From RBG-16-34-14 sp963727535 (GTDB taxonomy: Bacteria; Bacteroidota; Ignavibacteria; Ignavibacteriales; Ignavibacteriaceae), in the NCBI GenBank assembly GCA_963727535.1, contig CAVSGR010000006.1, positions 186,001 to 250,000 on the forward strand: 64,000 nucleotides of DNA. Reading direction: 5' to 3'. Position 1 is the first letter of the stretch. Every line of letters begins with the position of its first letter. The notes beneath the pieces were generated by a model. It was given only the letters and a program-made list of their open reading frames with translations, was not told the DNA's origin and searched no databases. Below, one piece after another: positions 8,460 through 17,050 of this stretch. A program made the position numbers and the translations under genes.

Positions 8460-10904
8460 ATGGCAACAATCTTTGAAAAAATAATCCCCGTATCCTTAGA
8501 AGAGGAGATGAAATCCTCTTACATAGATTATTCAATGTCCGTTATTGTGGCAAGAGCACTGCCCGACGTAAGAGACGGATTAAAGCCGGTTCACAGAAGA
8601 GTTTTGTTTGGTATGCACGAGTTGGGAGTGGCACACAACAAACCGTACAAAAAATCTGCAAGAATAGTGGGAGAAGTTCTTGGTAAGTATCATCCACATG
8701 GTGATACCGCGGTTTATGATACAATGGTTAGAATGGTTCAGGATTTTTCTCTTCGATATCCACTAGTTGATGGACAAGGAAACTTTGGATCTGTCGATGG
8801 TGATTCGCCTGCGGCAATGCGTTATACCGAAGCACGTCTTGCAAGAATAGCAGATGAAATGCTTCGCGATCTTGATAAAAACACGGTTGATTTTGCAGCA
8901 AACTTTGATGACTCTTTGCAGGAACCGACGGTTCTTCCATCATATCTTCCAAATCTTTTAGTAAATGGATCGAGCGGCATTGCAGTTGGAATGGCAACCA
9001 ACATTCCTCCGCATAACTTAACCGAGGTTATTGATGGTTTGATCGCGCTTATAAAAACCCCCGATATAACGATCAAAAAATTAATGAAGCATGTTGTTGC
9101 TCCGGATTTTCCAACCGGGGGAATTATTTACGGATATGAAGGAGTTAAATCGGCGTTTGAAACAGGACGCGGCAGACTCGTTGTTCGCGCTAAAGCAAAT
9201 ATTGAGACTCATAAAAACAACAGGGAAAGTATTGTTATAACTGAACTTCCATACCAGGTAAATAAGGCAAACCTGATTGAAAAAATAGCTGATCTTGTAA
9301 GGGCTGGAAAACTGAATGATATTTCAAACATAAGAGACGAGTCTGATAGAGACGGAATGAGAGTGGTTATAGAGCTAAAAAGAGACGCACAACCCGCAGT
9401 AGTTTTAAACCAGCTTTTTAAACACACAGCAATGCAGAATACTTTTGGTGTTATAATGCTGGCGCTGGTTAACGGAATTCCTAAAGTTCTGAACCTTAAA
9501 GAAATGATGCAGCATTTCCTAACTCACAGGATGGATGTGCTGATCAGAAGAACACAATATGACCTCGATGCTGCGGAGAGGAGAGCGCACATCCTTGAAG
9601 GATATATAATTGCTCTTGATAATATTGATGCAGTAATCGAAACGATTAAGAAATCGAAAGACGTAGAGACAGCCAAAAATAATTTGATGAAAAGATTCAA
9701 GCTGTCGGAAATTCAGTCAAAAGCTATTCTTGATATGCGTCTCCAGAGATTAACCGGGCTTGAAAGAAAGAAAATAGAGGACGAGTATAAAGAAACAATA
9801 AAACTGATTGAAAGATTAAAGGGGATTCTCAACAGCGAAGAACAAAGATTTCAGATCATAAAAGACGAACTTCTTGAAATAAAAAAGAAATATGGCGACG
9901 AAAGAAGAACAGAGATTGTTTATGATTATACGGAGTTTTCACTTGAAGACACTATTGCAGAAGAAGATGTCGTTGTTACAATTTCTCACCAGGGATTTAT
10001 AAAAAGATTCCCGGCGAGCGGCTATAAAAAACAAGGACGAGGCGGAAAAGGCATTACCGGCGCAGGGACTAAAGACGATGATTTTATTGAACATATGTTC
10101 ATCGCCTCGACGCATCAATATATACTTTTCTTTACCGATAAAGGGAAATGTTATTGGCTTAAGGTTCATGAAGTTCCCGAAGCCGGGCGTGCAGCCAGAG
10201 GAAGATCAATTTTAAACCTTCTTCAAAAAGAAAAGGAAGAAGAAATAACAGCATTTGTTGCAGTTAAAGAATTTTCCGATAACCAATTTCTTGTAATGGC
10301 GACCGAGAAAGGAACGATTAAGAAAACAGTTCTCTCTGCTTACGGCAATGTGCGCAAAGGTGGCATCAATGCAATTAATCTTAAAGCAGGTGACAAGCTA
10401 ATTGAAGTTAAGATGACAGACGGCACGAGCGATCTTGTCCTTGGAACAAGAAGCGGCTTTGCTATTCGGTTTAATGAAAAAGATGTAAGAGAAATGGGAA
10501 GAACCGCAACAGGCGTAAGAGGCGTTAGATTAGGAAAAAGCGATATTGTAGTCGGGCTTCTTGTAATTAGAAGAAATGATACAATACTCGTTGTTACAGA
10601 AAAAGGCTATGGGAAGCGGTCAGATATTAATGATTACCGTATTACTCACCGCGGAGGTAAGGGAGTTATAACTGTTAAAACGACGGATAAAGTCGGCAAA
10701 ATGATTGCGCTTATGGAAGTAATTGACGGCGACGAACTTGTTATTATTACAACCCACGGAATGGTTATAAGGCAAAGCGTCAAAGATATCCGGGTAATGG
10801 GAAGAAATACACAGGGCGTAAGAGTAATAAGATTAAAAGATAATGATAGTATTGCAGATATTGCCAAAGTGCTGCCAGACGAAGAAACAAACGGGGTAGA
10901 ATAA
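8460..10904 (+). CDS. gyrA: DNA gyrase subunit A
   Basis: GyrA cuts and rejoins DNA within the A2B2 gyrase. The 814-residue protein has the N-terminal breakage domain with the catalytic Tyr at residue 122 (AAMRYTEARL). The quinolone-pocket segment HPHGDTAVYD is present, with Thr at the position equivalent to E. coli Ser83 and Asp87 kept. The C-terminal beta-pinwheel carries the GyrA box KQGRGGKG, so it is gyrase rather than topoisomerase IV. It lies 49 bp after gyrB, on the same strand. Confidence 0.98.
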   Translation: MATIFEKIIPVSLEEEMKSSYIDYSMSVIVARALPDVRDGLKPVHRRVLFGMHELGVAHNKPYKKSARIVGEVLGKYHPHGDTAVYDTMVRMVQDFSLRYPLVDGQGNFGSVDGDSPAAMRYTEARLARIADEMLRDLDKNTVDFAANFDDSLQEPTVLPSYLPNLLVNGSSGIAVGMATNIPPHNLTEVIDGLIALIKTPDITIKKLMKHVVAPDFPTGGIIYGYEGVKSAFETGRGRLVVRAKANIETHKNNRESIVITELPYQVNKANLIEKIADLVRAGKLNDISNIRDESDRDGMRVVIELKRDAQPAVVLNQLFKHTAMQNTFGVIMLALVNGIPKVLNLKEMMQHFLTHRMDVLIRRTQYDLDAAERRAHILEGYIIALDNIDAVIETIKKSKDVETAKNNLMKRFKLSEIQSKAILDMRLQRLTGLERKKIEDEYKETIKLIERLKGILNSEEQRFQIIKDELLEIKKKYGDERRTEIVYDYTEFSLEDTIAEEDVVVTISHQGFIKRFPASGYKKQGRGGKGITGAGTKDDDFIEHMFIASTHQYILFFTDKGKCYWLKVHEVPEAGRAARGRSILNLLQKEKEEEITAFVAVKEFSDNQFLVMATEKGTIKKTVLSAYGNVRKGGINAINLKAGDKLIEVKMTDGTSDLVLGTRSGFAIRFNEKDVREMGRTATGVRGVRLGKSDIVVGLLVIRRNDTILVVTEKGYGKRSDINDYRITHRGGKGVITVKTTDKVGKMIALMEVIDGDELVIITTHGMVIRQSVKDIRVMGRNTQGVRVIRLKDNDSIADIAKVLPDEETNGVE

Positions 10905-10967
10905 CAGAAGCATAATAAAAGTTGTAGTTATTGCCGCCCCTGTAGAACTTTTAGAAAAAGCAGGTTC

Positions 10968-12920
10968 TTATTTTAAAAGCAACATTTTTTTAACCGCGGT
11001 AAAATCATTTGATGATAAACGGAAAAAGTATGTGCCGCTTGCCAAAGTATTACCATTAAAATTTATTTTATATGTTCCTGCTTTTTGATTCCCGTTTACT
11101 AAAGTGGCTATCTCTTTACCGAGACAATCATAAATTTTCAGAGTGACAACACCCTCTTTTGACAGAGAATAAGAAATGCTTGTTGAACTGTTAAATGGAT
11201 TGGGATAATTTTGTTCGAGTTCAAATTTTGGGAATATGTCGGCAGGATCAGAAATAATGACATCTTTAATAAGGAAATTATCCGGGTCGAAAGTTAGCAG
11301 AGTTGGTTTACCAACGACAGCAAAGTTAAACTCCTGTTCTTGTGCATTATTAAAAATAGAAACAACAGTGTCTCCGATAGTGGTTGATATTTTTATTTTT
11401 ATAGGCATAGTAAAAAAAATAGGATATGTATTAACAGCCTGTTCAACACTCAAATTTACTTCATATTGATTTAGAGGAGCTTTTTGAAAATCCCAGCTCA
11501 CCCGATACCTGGGATAATTTTCTCCATATATCCACTGATTAAAAAAATAGTCTAGGGACAACCCGCTTACTTCTTCAGCGACATTCTTAAAATCTTCCGT
11601 TGTTGCTGTTCCGTAAGCCAGTTTAGGATCTGACTGATAATTTTTTAGGATATTGAAAAAAACAGAGTCTCCGACAATTCCCCTTAACATATGCAGTACA
11701 ATTGCTCCCTTGGAATAACTTCTGTCGCCGTTGAATATTTCGTTGATTGAGGAAATGTCGCTTACAAGAATACTTCCTATCGCATTCTTTGCGCGACTAA
11801 TATTATAACTTAGAAAAGAGTCGTAAGATTGTTTGTCGTTTGAGAAATCATAAAACAAACCCTCACCGTAAGTTGCAAAACCTTCATTCAGCCAAATATT
11901 TTCCCAGTTTCTGCAAGTTACGTTATCTCCAAACCACTGATGTGCAAGTTCATGTGCGATCACGCCCTGGTTAAAGATTCCAATTGAAGTTATGGTTTGA
12001 TGTTCCATTCCCCCGCTGCCGAATTCGGCATGACCATATTTTTCTTTTATGAAGGGATATTCTCCAAAAAGTTTACTGAATATCTCAAGCATCCTGGTTG
12101 TTTTGTCGAGTTCCGGTTTTACTTCTTCAAGATCTTCCGGATAAATGTAATTAACAACGGGCATCGAATCAGTTTCTGAATAATGAAAGTATTTTGTATA
12201 CACAGAGTAGTTTGATATTGCAAGCGAAATAAGATAATTGGCAATCGGGTACCTGCTTTTCCATATATAAGTTTTCGTTCCGTTGTTGTTATCTATAACA
12301 TCGGAAAGAGTTCCGTTTGAAACGCCAATAAGATTAGAAGGACACGTAATTAAAACATCTGACGAATCTGCTTTGTCTGCCGGAGTATCTTTACATGGCC
12401 ACCAATCCCGCGCGCCGTAAGGTTCGCTCAATGTCCATATTGATGGGTCTCCGTTATGTGAGTCAAATACAAAACTGCCAAGACCAGTTCTAACCGGGAC
12501 ACCGTGATAATAAACAACAAGGGTAAAAGTTTCATTATATGAATAAGATTTATTCAGAGAAATAACAAGTTTGTTTTCGGAATGATTAAAAGAAAGGGGT
12601 TGATTATTTGATATAATAGAATCAACATTTAGAACATCTGTGAGATCGAGAAAAATGGAGGTTAAATTATCTTCTAAACTCTTTGCCGAAACAGTAACTG
12701 CTCCCGCTAGAGATTGAGGAGAATAGTTAACATCTAAATTGAGTTTATAGTAGTTAACATCAAAAGTAGAATCCCCGGGATATGTAGTATTGTTGTTTTC
12801 AACTGGTTTCAAGAAATGAGTTTTTTCATATTCGATGAAAGATTGTTTGTCCTCTTGTGAAAACCCAATCCTTAAAAAGAGGAGTGATAGTAATAGGAAT
12901 TTTATAGAGATTCTTTTCAT
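10968..12920 (-). CDS. Secreted M1-family metallopeptidase with T9SS sorting domain
   Basis: This is a zinc aminopeptidase-type enzyme predicted to be exported and carried through the type IX system. From the Met at 12920 it is 650 residues: signal peptide (MKRISIKFLLLSLLFL...), M1 N-terminal beta domain, and exopeptidase motif GSGGMEHQT (about 301-309). The zinc site HELAHQWF (323-330) has its distal Glu in NEGFATY (about 346). The end (about 575-650) is a sorting tail with QNYPNPFN and final KKMLLLK. An upstream in-frame start at 13016 would add 32 residues and bury the signal peptide, so 12920 is preferred. It converges on gyrA. Confidence 0.9.
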   Translation of the reverse strand: MKRISIKFLLLSLLFLRIGFSQEDKQSFIEYEKTHFLKPVENNNTTYPGDSTFDVNYYKLNLDVNYSPQSLAGAVTVSAKSLEDNLTSIFLDLTDVLNVDSIISNNQPLSFNHSENKLVISLNKSYSYNETFTLVVYYHGVPVRTGLGSFVFDSHNGDPSIWTLSEPYGARDWWPCKDTPADKADSSDVLITCPSNLIGVSNGTLSDVIDNNNGTKTYIWKSRYPIANYLISLAISNYSVYTKYFHYSETDSMPVVNYIYPEDLEEVKPELDKTTRMLEIFSKLFGEYPFIKEKYGHAEFGSGGMEHQTITSIGIFNQGVIAHELAHQWFGDNVTCRNWENIWLNEGFATYGEGLFYDFSNDKQSYDSFLSYNISRAKNAIGSILVSDISSINEIFNGDRSYSKGAIVLHMLRGIVGDSVFFNILKNYQSDPKLAYGTATTEDFKNVAEEVSGLSLDYFFNQWIYGENYPRYRVSWDFQKAPLNQYEVNLSVEQAVNTYPIFFTMPIKIKISTTIGDTVVSIFNNAQEQEFNFAVVGKPTLLTFDPDNFLIKDVIISDPADIFPKFELEQNYPNPFNSSTSISYSLSKEGVVTLKIYDCLGKEIATLVNGNQKAGTYKINFNGNTLASGTYFFRLSSNDFTAVKKMLLLK

Positions 12921-12984
12921 ACAATGAAAATAAATATTGTGTGGATTAAAAACCGTAGAAAAATTGCTGATGAAGAATGGGGTT

Positions 12985-13014
12985 GAAATAAAAGAGGCTG
13001 CGTAAAACAGCCTC
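12985..13014 (-). terminator. Rho-independent terminator for the lipoprotein gene
   Basis: Read on the minus strand, GAGGCTG, a 7-nt loop and CAGCCTC form a perfect 7-bp stem (12994-13014), followed by TTTTATTT. It lies 26 bp past the lipoprotein stop and would end the lipoprotein/beta-barrel operon. Confidence 0.7.
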
Positions 13015-13039
13015 ATAAATCCAATATATCGTTTGTATT

Positions 13040-13475
13040 TTATTGTGCGGTGTAAGTTGAGGTTACGTCGTATTCCGTTCCGGTAGCACTTCCAAGATTA
13101 CCCTGAAATTCGATGCTAAATTGCAGGCCGGTCGTTACACCAGTATATTCTTTCACATCATAAAACTGACCGGCTTGGAAGACAGTTTGACCATCTCCCT
13201 GGATAGGGTCATCGGTAAAATTATTTGCCGGTAACGCTCACAATAACTTGCGTTACAGTTACGGCAACGCTTGGGCTTGCCGTTAACATAGTTCCGCCTT
13301 GGTCCCCTTGTCTTTGACCGATAGTCCAAGTTACAGTTCCAGTTCCACCAGTGCCCCCACCCGTTCCACCACCAACAGTTCCAATACCCCCTAATGGATT
13401 ATTTCCCGACTTATCGCTACTACAACCCGCAATTAGCAGTAGTAACAAAGGGATAAAAAATAATAACTTCTTCAT
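13040..13475 (-). CDS. Small Gly-rich lipoprotein of unknown function (apparent frameshift near 13222)
   Basis: The N-terminus MKKLLFFIPLLLLLIAGCSS is a lipoprotein signal with lipobox LIAGC. A Gly/Thr-rich low-complexity linker (about residues 29-50) and a beta-rich segment TVTWTIGQRQGDQ follow. The frame stops at 13221, but the next frame continues cleanly (from 13225 down to 13040) as NNFTDDPIQGDGQ ... YDVTSTYTAQ. The true product is therefore probably about 145 residues, with one base extra or missing in the GGCAAATAATTT context. It starts 23 bp after the beta-barrel gene stop. Function not recognised; periplasmic or outer-membrane anchored. Confidence 0.65.
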
Positions 13476-13498
13476 ATTGCCCTCACCATTTTTTATAA

Positions 13499-14188
13499 TT
13501 ATATAAGCTTAAATTTAAGAGCTGTTCCTAATTGAAAGGTCATTACTCTGGCTGAAAAATCCTGCACAATAGTCGTTATTCCAAACCCAAAAGTGAATTG
13601 AGGAGTTAGATCTAATAATGAGCTTAATGGTATATCGTATCCGGCCCCAGCCGTTAATTCGAACCTTACGTTTGTATTTTTTATAGAAGTTTTACCTCTT
13701 AAAGGTTGTTGGTTTTGTTGTCCTTGCTGAGCCTGAGGAGTCAGGGTTTGATCTAAACTTGCCTGAATATTAAAACCAATAGAAGGACCAACTAAGAAGT
13801 AAAGACCACCAGAGGGTAATGAAAGTTTCAGAAGGGGTTGAATCATAAAATAGGCCAGGCTATAATCATTTTCCAAAGTTCCTCTAATATCAGCTTGGCC
13901 ATCTCCGTTAGTATCAAAGACATTTGTTTCCGAGGTTCCACCACTACGGTTATCATAAAACTGTACTTGGGTAAGTAAGCCAATTGTATGAGTAAAGCTC
14001 ATGTCCACTTGTGAACCAAAAAAGAAACCAAAGCCGGTTAATGTTTCACTTAAATCTGAGCCAGTTCCTAAATTAAAATTCATTCCGGTATATGGTCCTA
14101 GTTTAAGTCTAAGTTGAGCATCGCTGTCTTGTGTTGAAGCGAAAAAGAAAATTAAAACAAGCATAACCAGTGAAAGAGATTTTTTCAT
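13499..14188 (-). CDS. Outer-membrane beta-barrel protein, PorT/OmpW-like small barrel
   Basis: This 229-residue protein has a signal peptide (MKKSLSLVMLVLIFFFASTQDSDAQ) and alternating aromatic/polar strands such as LGPYTGMNFNLG, GFGFFFGSQVDMSF and FELTAGAGYDIPLS. It ends in a hydrophobic strand LGTALKFKLI, typical of small outer-membrane barrels in Bacteroidota. A Gln-rich loop (PQAQQGQQNQQ) is in the second half. It is first in a two-gene unit with the lipoprotein. The specific role is unknown. Confidence 0.65.
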   Translation of the reverse strand: MKKSLSLVMLVLIFFFASTQDSDAQLRLKLGPYTGMNFNLGTGSDLSETLTGFGFFFGSQVDMSFTHTIGLLTQVQFYDNRSGGTSETNVFDTNGDGQADIRGTLENDYSLAYFMIQPLLKLSLPSGGLYFLVGPSIGFNIQASLDQTLTPQAQQGQQNQQPLRGKTSIKNTNVRFELTAGAGYDIPLSSLLDLTPQFTFGFGITTIVQDFSARVMTFQLGTALKFKLI

Positions 14189-14400
14189 ATAGAGCTCCGT
14201 TTTTTGATTTATAATGAGTTATTTATTCTAGTATTTAAATTATCTCTTTTCAAACCTTAATGCGAAAAATAAGATAATATTAGCTCATTAATAATTTAGG
14301 TGATTTTTATGTTGCAAAAGTTAAGGTGACTTCAGATAAGTCGCAAGTTTTTTTTCGTTTTGCTATCAGCAAATATTATTATTGTGAACTATGAAAATAT

Positions 14401-15696
14401 TTATTTAAATGTTTCTTTTAAAGATTCGAAGTTCGCTTTTATAGTTTTGTCTAAATCTTCTTTAGTGTGTGCAGTTGAAATAAAAAATGCCTCAAATTGA
14501 GCCGGAGGCAAGTAAATACCTCTTTTCAGCATTTCCTGGAAGTATTTGGCGTAAAGTTTTGTGTCTGATTTAACTGCCGAACGGAAATCATTCACTTCTT
14601 CTTCTGTAAAAAAAAGAGTAAGCATAGAACCAACCCTGTTAAGAGTTAGTTTTTTATTTAGCTGTTTTAAGTTTTCTTTAATTCCTTTTTCCAGATAAGA
14701 TGATTTTTCTTCAAGTAGAGCATAAAGATTTGGATGGTCTTTGATATAACTTAGATGCCGCATACCCGGCAGACATTGCCAATGGATTTCCACTTAAGGT
14801 TCCTGCCTGGTAAACAGGTCCCGAAGGAGCCACTATTTCCATAATTTCTTTTTTTCCGCCAAAAGCACCGACAGGCAAACCGCCGCCGATTATTTTCCCG
14901 AATGTACTCAGATCTGCATTAACTCCCAAAATTTCCTGTGCTCCGCCTTTTGCAACTCTAAACCCGGTCATTACCTCATCAATTATTAAAACGATTTTCT
15001 CTTCATCACAAATAGTTCTTAATTCTTTAATGAATCTTTCCGTCTGCTTTTACAACACCCATATTTCCAACAATTGCTTCAATAATTACTGCAGCAATTT
15101 CATTTTTATTTGCCAGAATAACATTTCTTGACAGATTCTATATTGTTAAAGTCTGCAATCAAAGTATCTGCGGCATTTCCTTTTGTTACTCCCGGACTAG
15201 TAGGAACTCCGAGAGTCAATGCCCCCGAGCCGGCTTTAATTAAAAAGAAATCTGCATGTCCGTGATAACACCCCTCGAATTTTATAATTTTTTCTTTTCC
15301 GGTGTAACCTCTTGCTATCCGTACAGCGCTCATAGTTGCTTCTGTTCCGCTGTTTACCATTCTTACCATTTCAACCGATGGAACAAGTTCTGTGATAAGC
15401 TTTGCGATTTTAACTTCAAGTTCTGTCGGTGCACCGAAGCTGGTTCCGTTTTCGATTGAATTGAGCAAAGCTTCTTTGATGAACGAAGGATTATGCCCGA
15501 AAATATGGGGACCCCAACTACCTATATAATCTATAAATTCATTTCCATCTACATCATAAATTTTTGAACCTAATGCTTTTTCTATAAATAAAGGATTTCC
15601 ACCGACAGATTTAAATGCACGTACAGGAGAATTAACTCCGCCCGGAATAATTTTTTTTGCATCGTTAAATAATCGTGAGCTATTTGTTGTGTTCAT
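14401..15696 (-). CDS. hemL: Glutamate-1-semialdehyde 2,1-aminomutase (three apparent frameshifts)
   Basis: HemL is a PLP enzyme converting glutamate-1-semialdehyde to 5-aminolevulinate, the second C5-pathway step. The intact N-terminus has KKIIPGGVNSPVRAF, MVNSGTEATMSAVRIARG and EGCYHGH. The middle carries LIIDEVMTGFRV and the PLP-lysine segment FGKIIGGGLPVGAFGGKK; the C-terminus resumes at LSYIKDHPN. The frame changes three times, at about 15124-15126, 15037-15039 and 14755. Each is restored by removing one base, twice within an A run. The assembled length (about 430) is normal. It may be a true pseudogene, but error is likelier given the complete heme pathway nearby. Confidence 0.85.
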
Positions 15697-15772
15697 AATC
15701 TATTATCTGTTTTAATCATACAAACTTAATAATATCTTTAATTTTTTGAGAGGTAGAAGGATTATTAATATG

Positions 15773-16447
15773 CTAAATGTTTTTAACAAGCCATTGGTGT
15801 AACGGCAGCATTTCAACAAATTTTTTATAAGCAAAATCAACGGCGTTTTCTTTTTCTAATTTCTTTAAATCCGAGCGTTCTTCATATACATATATTCCGT
15901 TATAAAGCAGATAATCTGAATATGGATATTCAGCATCAAAGCCTTTTGGAACTCTTTTAAATGTTTTTCCGCCGAGCTCAAATTTCTTCTTCTTTAGCTT
16001 CTTAACTATCGTGTCTAGTTCTTTGGCTTTGTCGGGATTATATACGATGCGCCTGTATTTTTTTAAGAGCTCGCTGGTGAACATATATTGTCCGGCACCA
16101 AGAAAGAAATAACCGGGCTCCGCATGAAAATAAAAACCGGAACATTCCATTTTCTTTCTAGTACCCTCCCACCAGATAATCCCAAGATTAGTTTTATAAG
16201 GAGATTTATTTTTGCTAAATCTTACATCGCGATGGAGTCTGAAAATCGATTTATCCGTTTTAGGTATAGCAATAATACCGGGCGCAACAGCACGTAACAT
16301 TTCTCCCAGCACCAGAACGAACTCCTGCGCCGGCTCTAAAACAGAAGCAACAAATTCTTCCCTGTGAGATTCAAACCACTCCCGGTTGTTATTCCTTTTT
16401 AGCTTAGCAAGAAACTTAACTGCATCTTTAGGAAAATCTTGAGGCAT
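15773..16447 (-). CDS. DUF2461 domain-containing protein
   Basis: This 224-residue protein matches the DUF2461 (TIGR02453-type) family. The conserved start is FPKDAVKFLAKLKRNNNREWF. The core IFRLHRDVRFSKNKSPYKTNLG and the segments FYFHAEPG and FLGAGQYM follow. Biochemical function of the family is not established. It sits between the GNAT gene and hemL on the same strand with short gaps, so it may be co-transcribed. No signal peptide or membrane segment is visible. Confidence 0.8.
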   Translation of the reverse strand: MPQDFPKDAVKFLAKLKRNNNREWFESHREEFVASVLEPAQEFVLVLGEMLRAVAPGIIAIPKTDKSIFRLHRDVRFSKNKSPYKTNLGIIWWEGTRKKMECSGFYFHAEPGYFFLGAGQYMFTSELLKKYRRIVYNPDKAKELDTIVKKLKKKKFELGGKTFKRVPKGFDAEYPYSDYLLYNGIYVYEERSDLKKLEKENAVDFAYKKFVEMLPLHQWLVKNI

Positions 16448-16482
16448 AAATAATTATTGTAAAAGTTGTTAAACTAAATTAG

Positions 16483-16974
16483 TTATTTAAAAATTAATTG
16501 CATCATATGTACATCCAACAGCTTTCCAAATTTTTTTCCAACTTCTTTCATTACACCAATATATTCAAATCCTGCTTTTTTATGAAGTCTTATGCTAGCT
16601 TCACTTCCTTCTGCAATTCTCGCAAGCACAGTATGAAGACCCCCGGCTTTCCCTTCATCAAGAATTTTTTGAAGCAACATTGTGCCCATTCCTTTTCCAC
16701 GAAAATCATCTTTTATATAAATTGATATTTCGGCAGTATCTTCATATGCACACCTGCCCGACCATCTGCTAAGGGAAGCCCAGCCTACAACAACCTCATT
16801 TTCTTCTGCAACAAGAATCGGATATTTATTACTGTGTTCATTAAACCAGAGCCTTTGCTCTTCTACGCTTTTCACTTCTGTATCAAATGTTGCAGTAGAA
16901 TTCAGAACAGCATCATTATAAATATTTGTAATTGGTTCAATGTGCTCAATTGTTGCACGTAAGATATTTAGCAT
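16483..16974 (-). CDS. GNAT acetyltransferase, phosphinothricin-acetyltransferase-like
   Basis: This 163-residue GNAT protein has the acetyl-CoA loop KDDFRGKGMGTMLLQ (motif A, Q/RxxGxG/A form) preceded by EISIYI. A late SIRLHKKAGFEYIGVMKEVG segment is typical of the PAT/YncA group that acetylates small amines or amino-acid analogues. The substrate cannot be told from sequence. It is divergent from the permease at 17051, sharing a 76-bp intergenic region, and lies 35 bp upstream of the DUF2461 gene. Confidence 0.8.
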   Translation of the reverse strand: MLNILRATIEHIEPITNIYNDAVLNSTATFDTEVKSVEEQRLWFNEHSNKYPILVAEENEVVVGWASLSRWSGRCAYEDTAEISIYIKDDFRGKGMGTMLLQKILDEGKAGGLHTVLARIAEGSEASIRLHKKAGFEYIGVMKEVGKKFGKLLDVHMMQLIFK

Positions 16975-17050
16975 TTATCTTAGCTCACAGGATTTATCTG
17001 GATGTGCAAAAGTAAATAATTAATAAGTTACAATACAAGAACATTTCTAA

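Noticed and set aside
12921..13016. Earlier start of the M1 peptidase
   Set aside because: It would put 32 residues before a clear signal peptide and overlap the lipoprotein terminator hairpin region.
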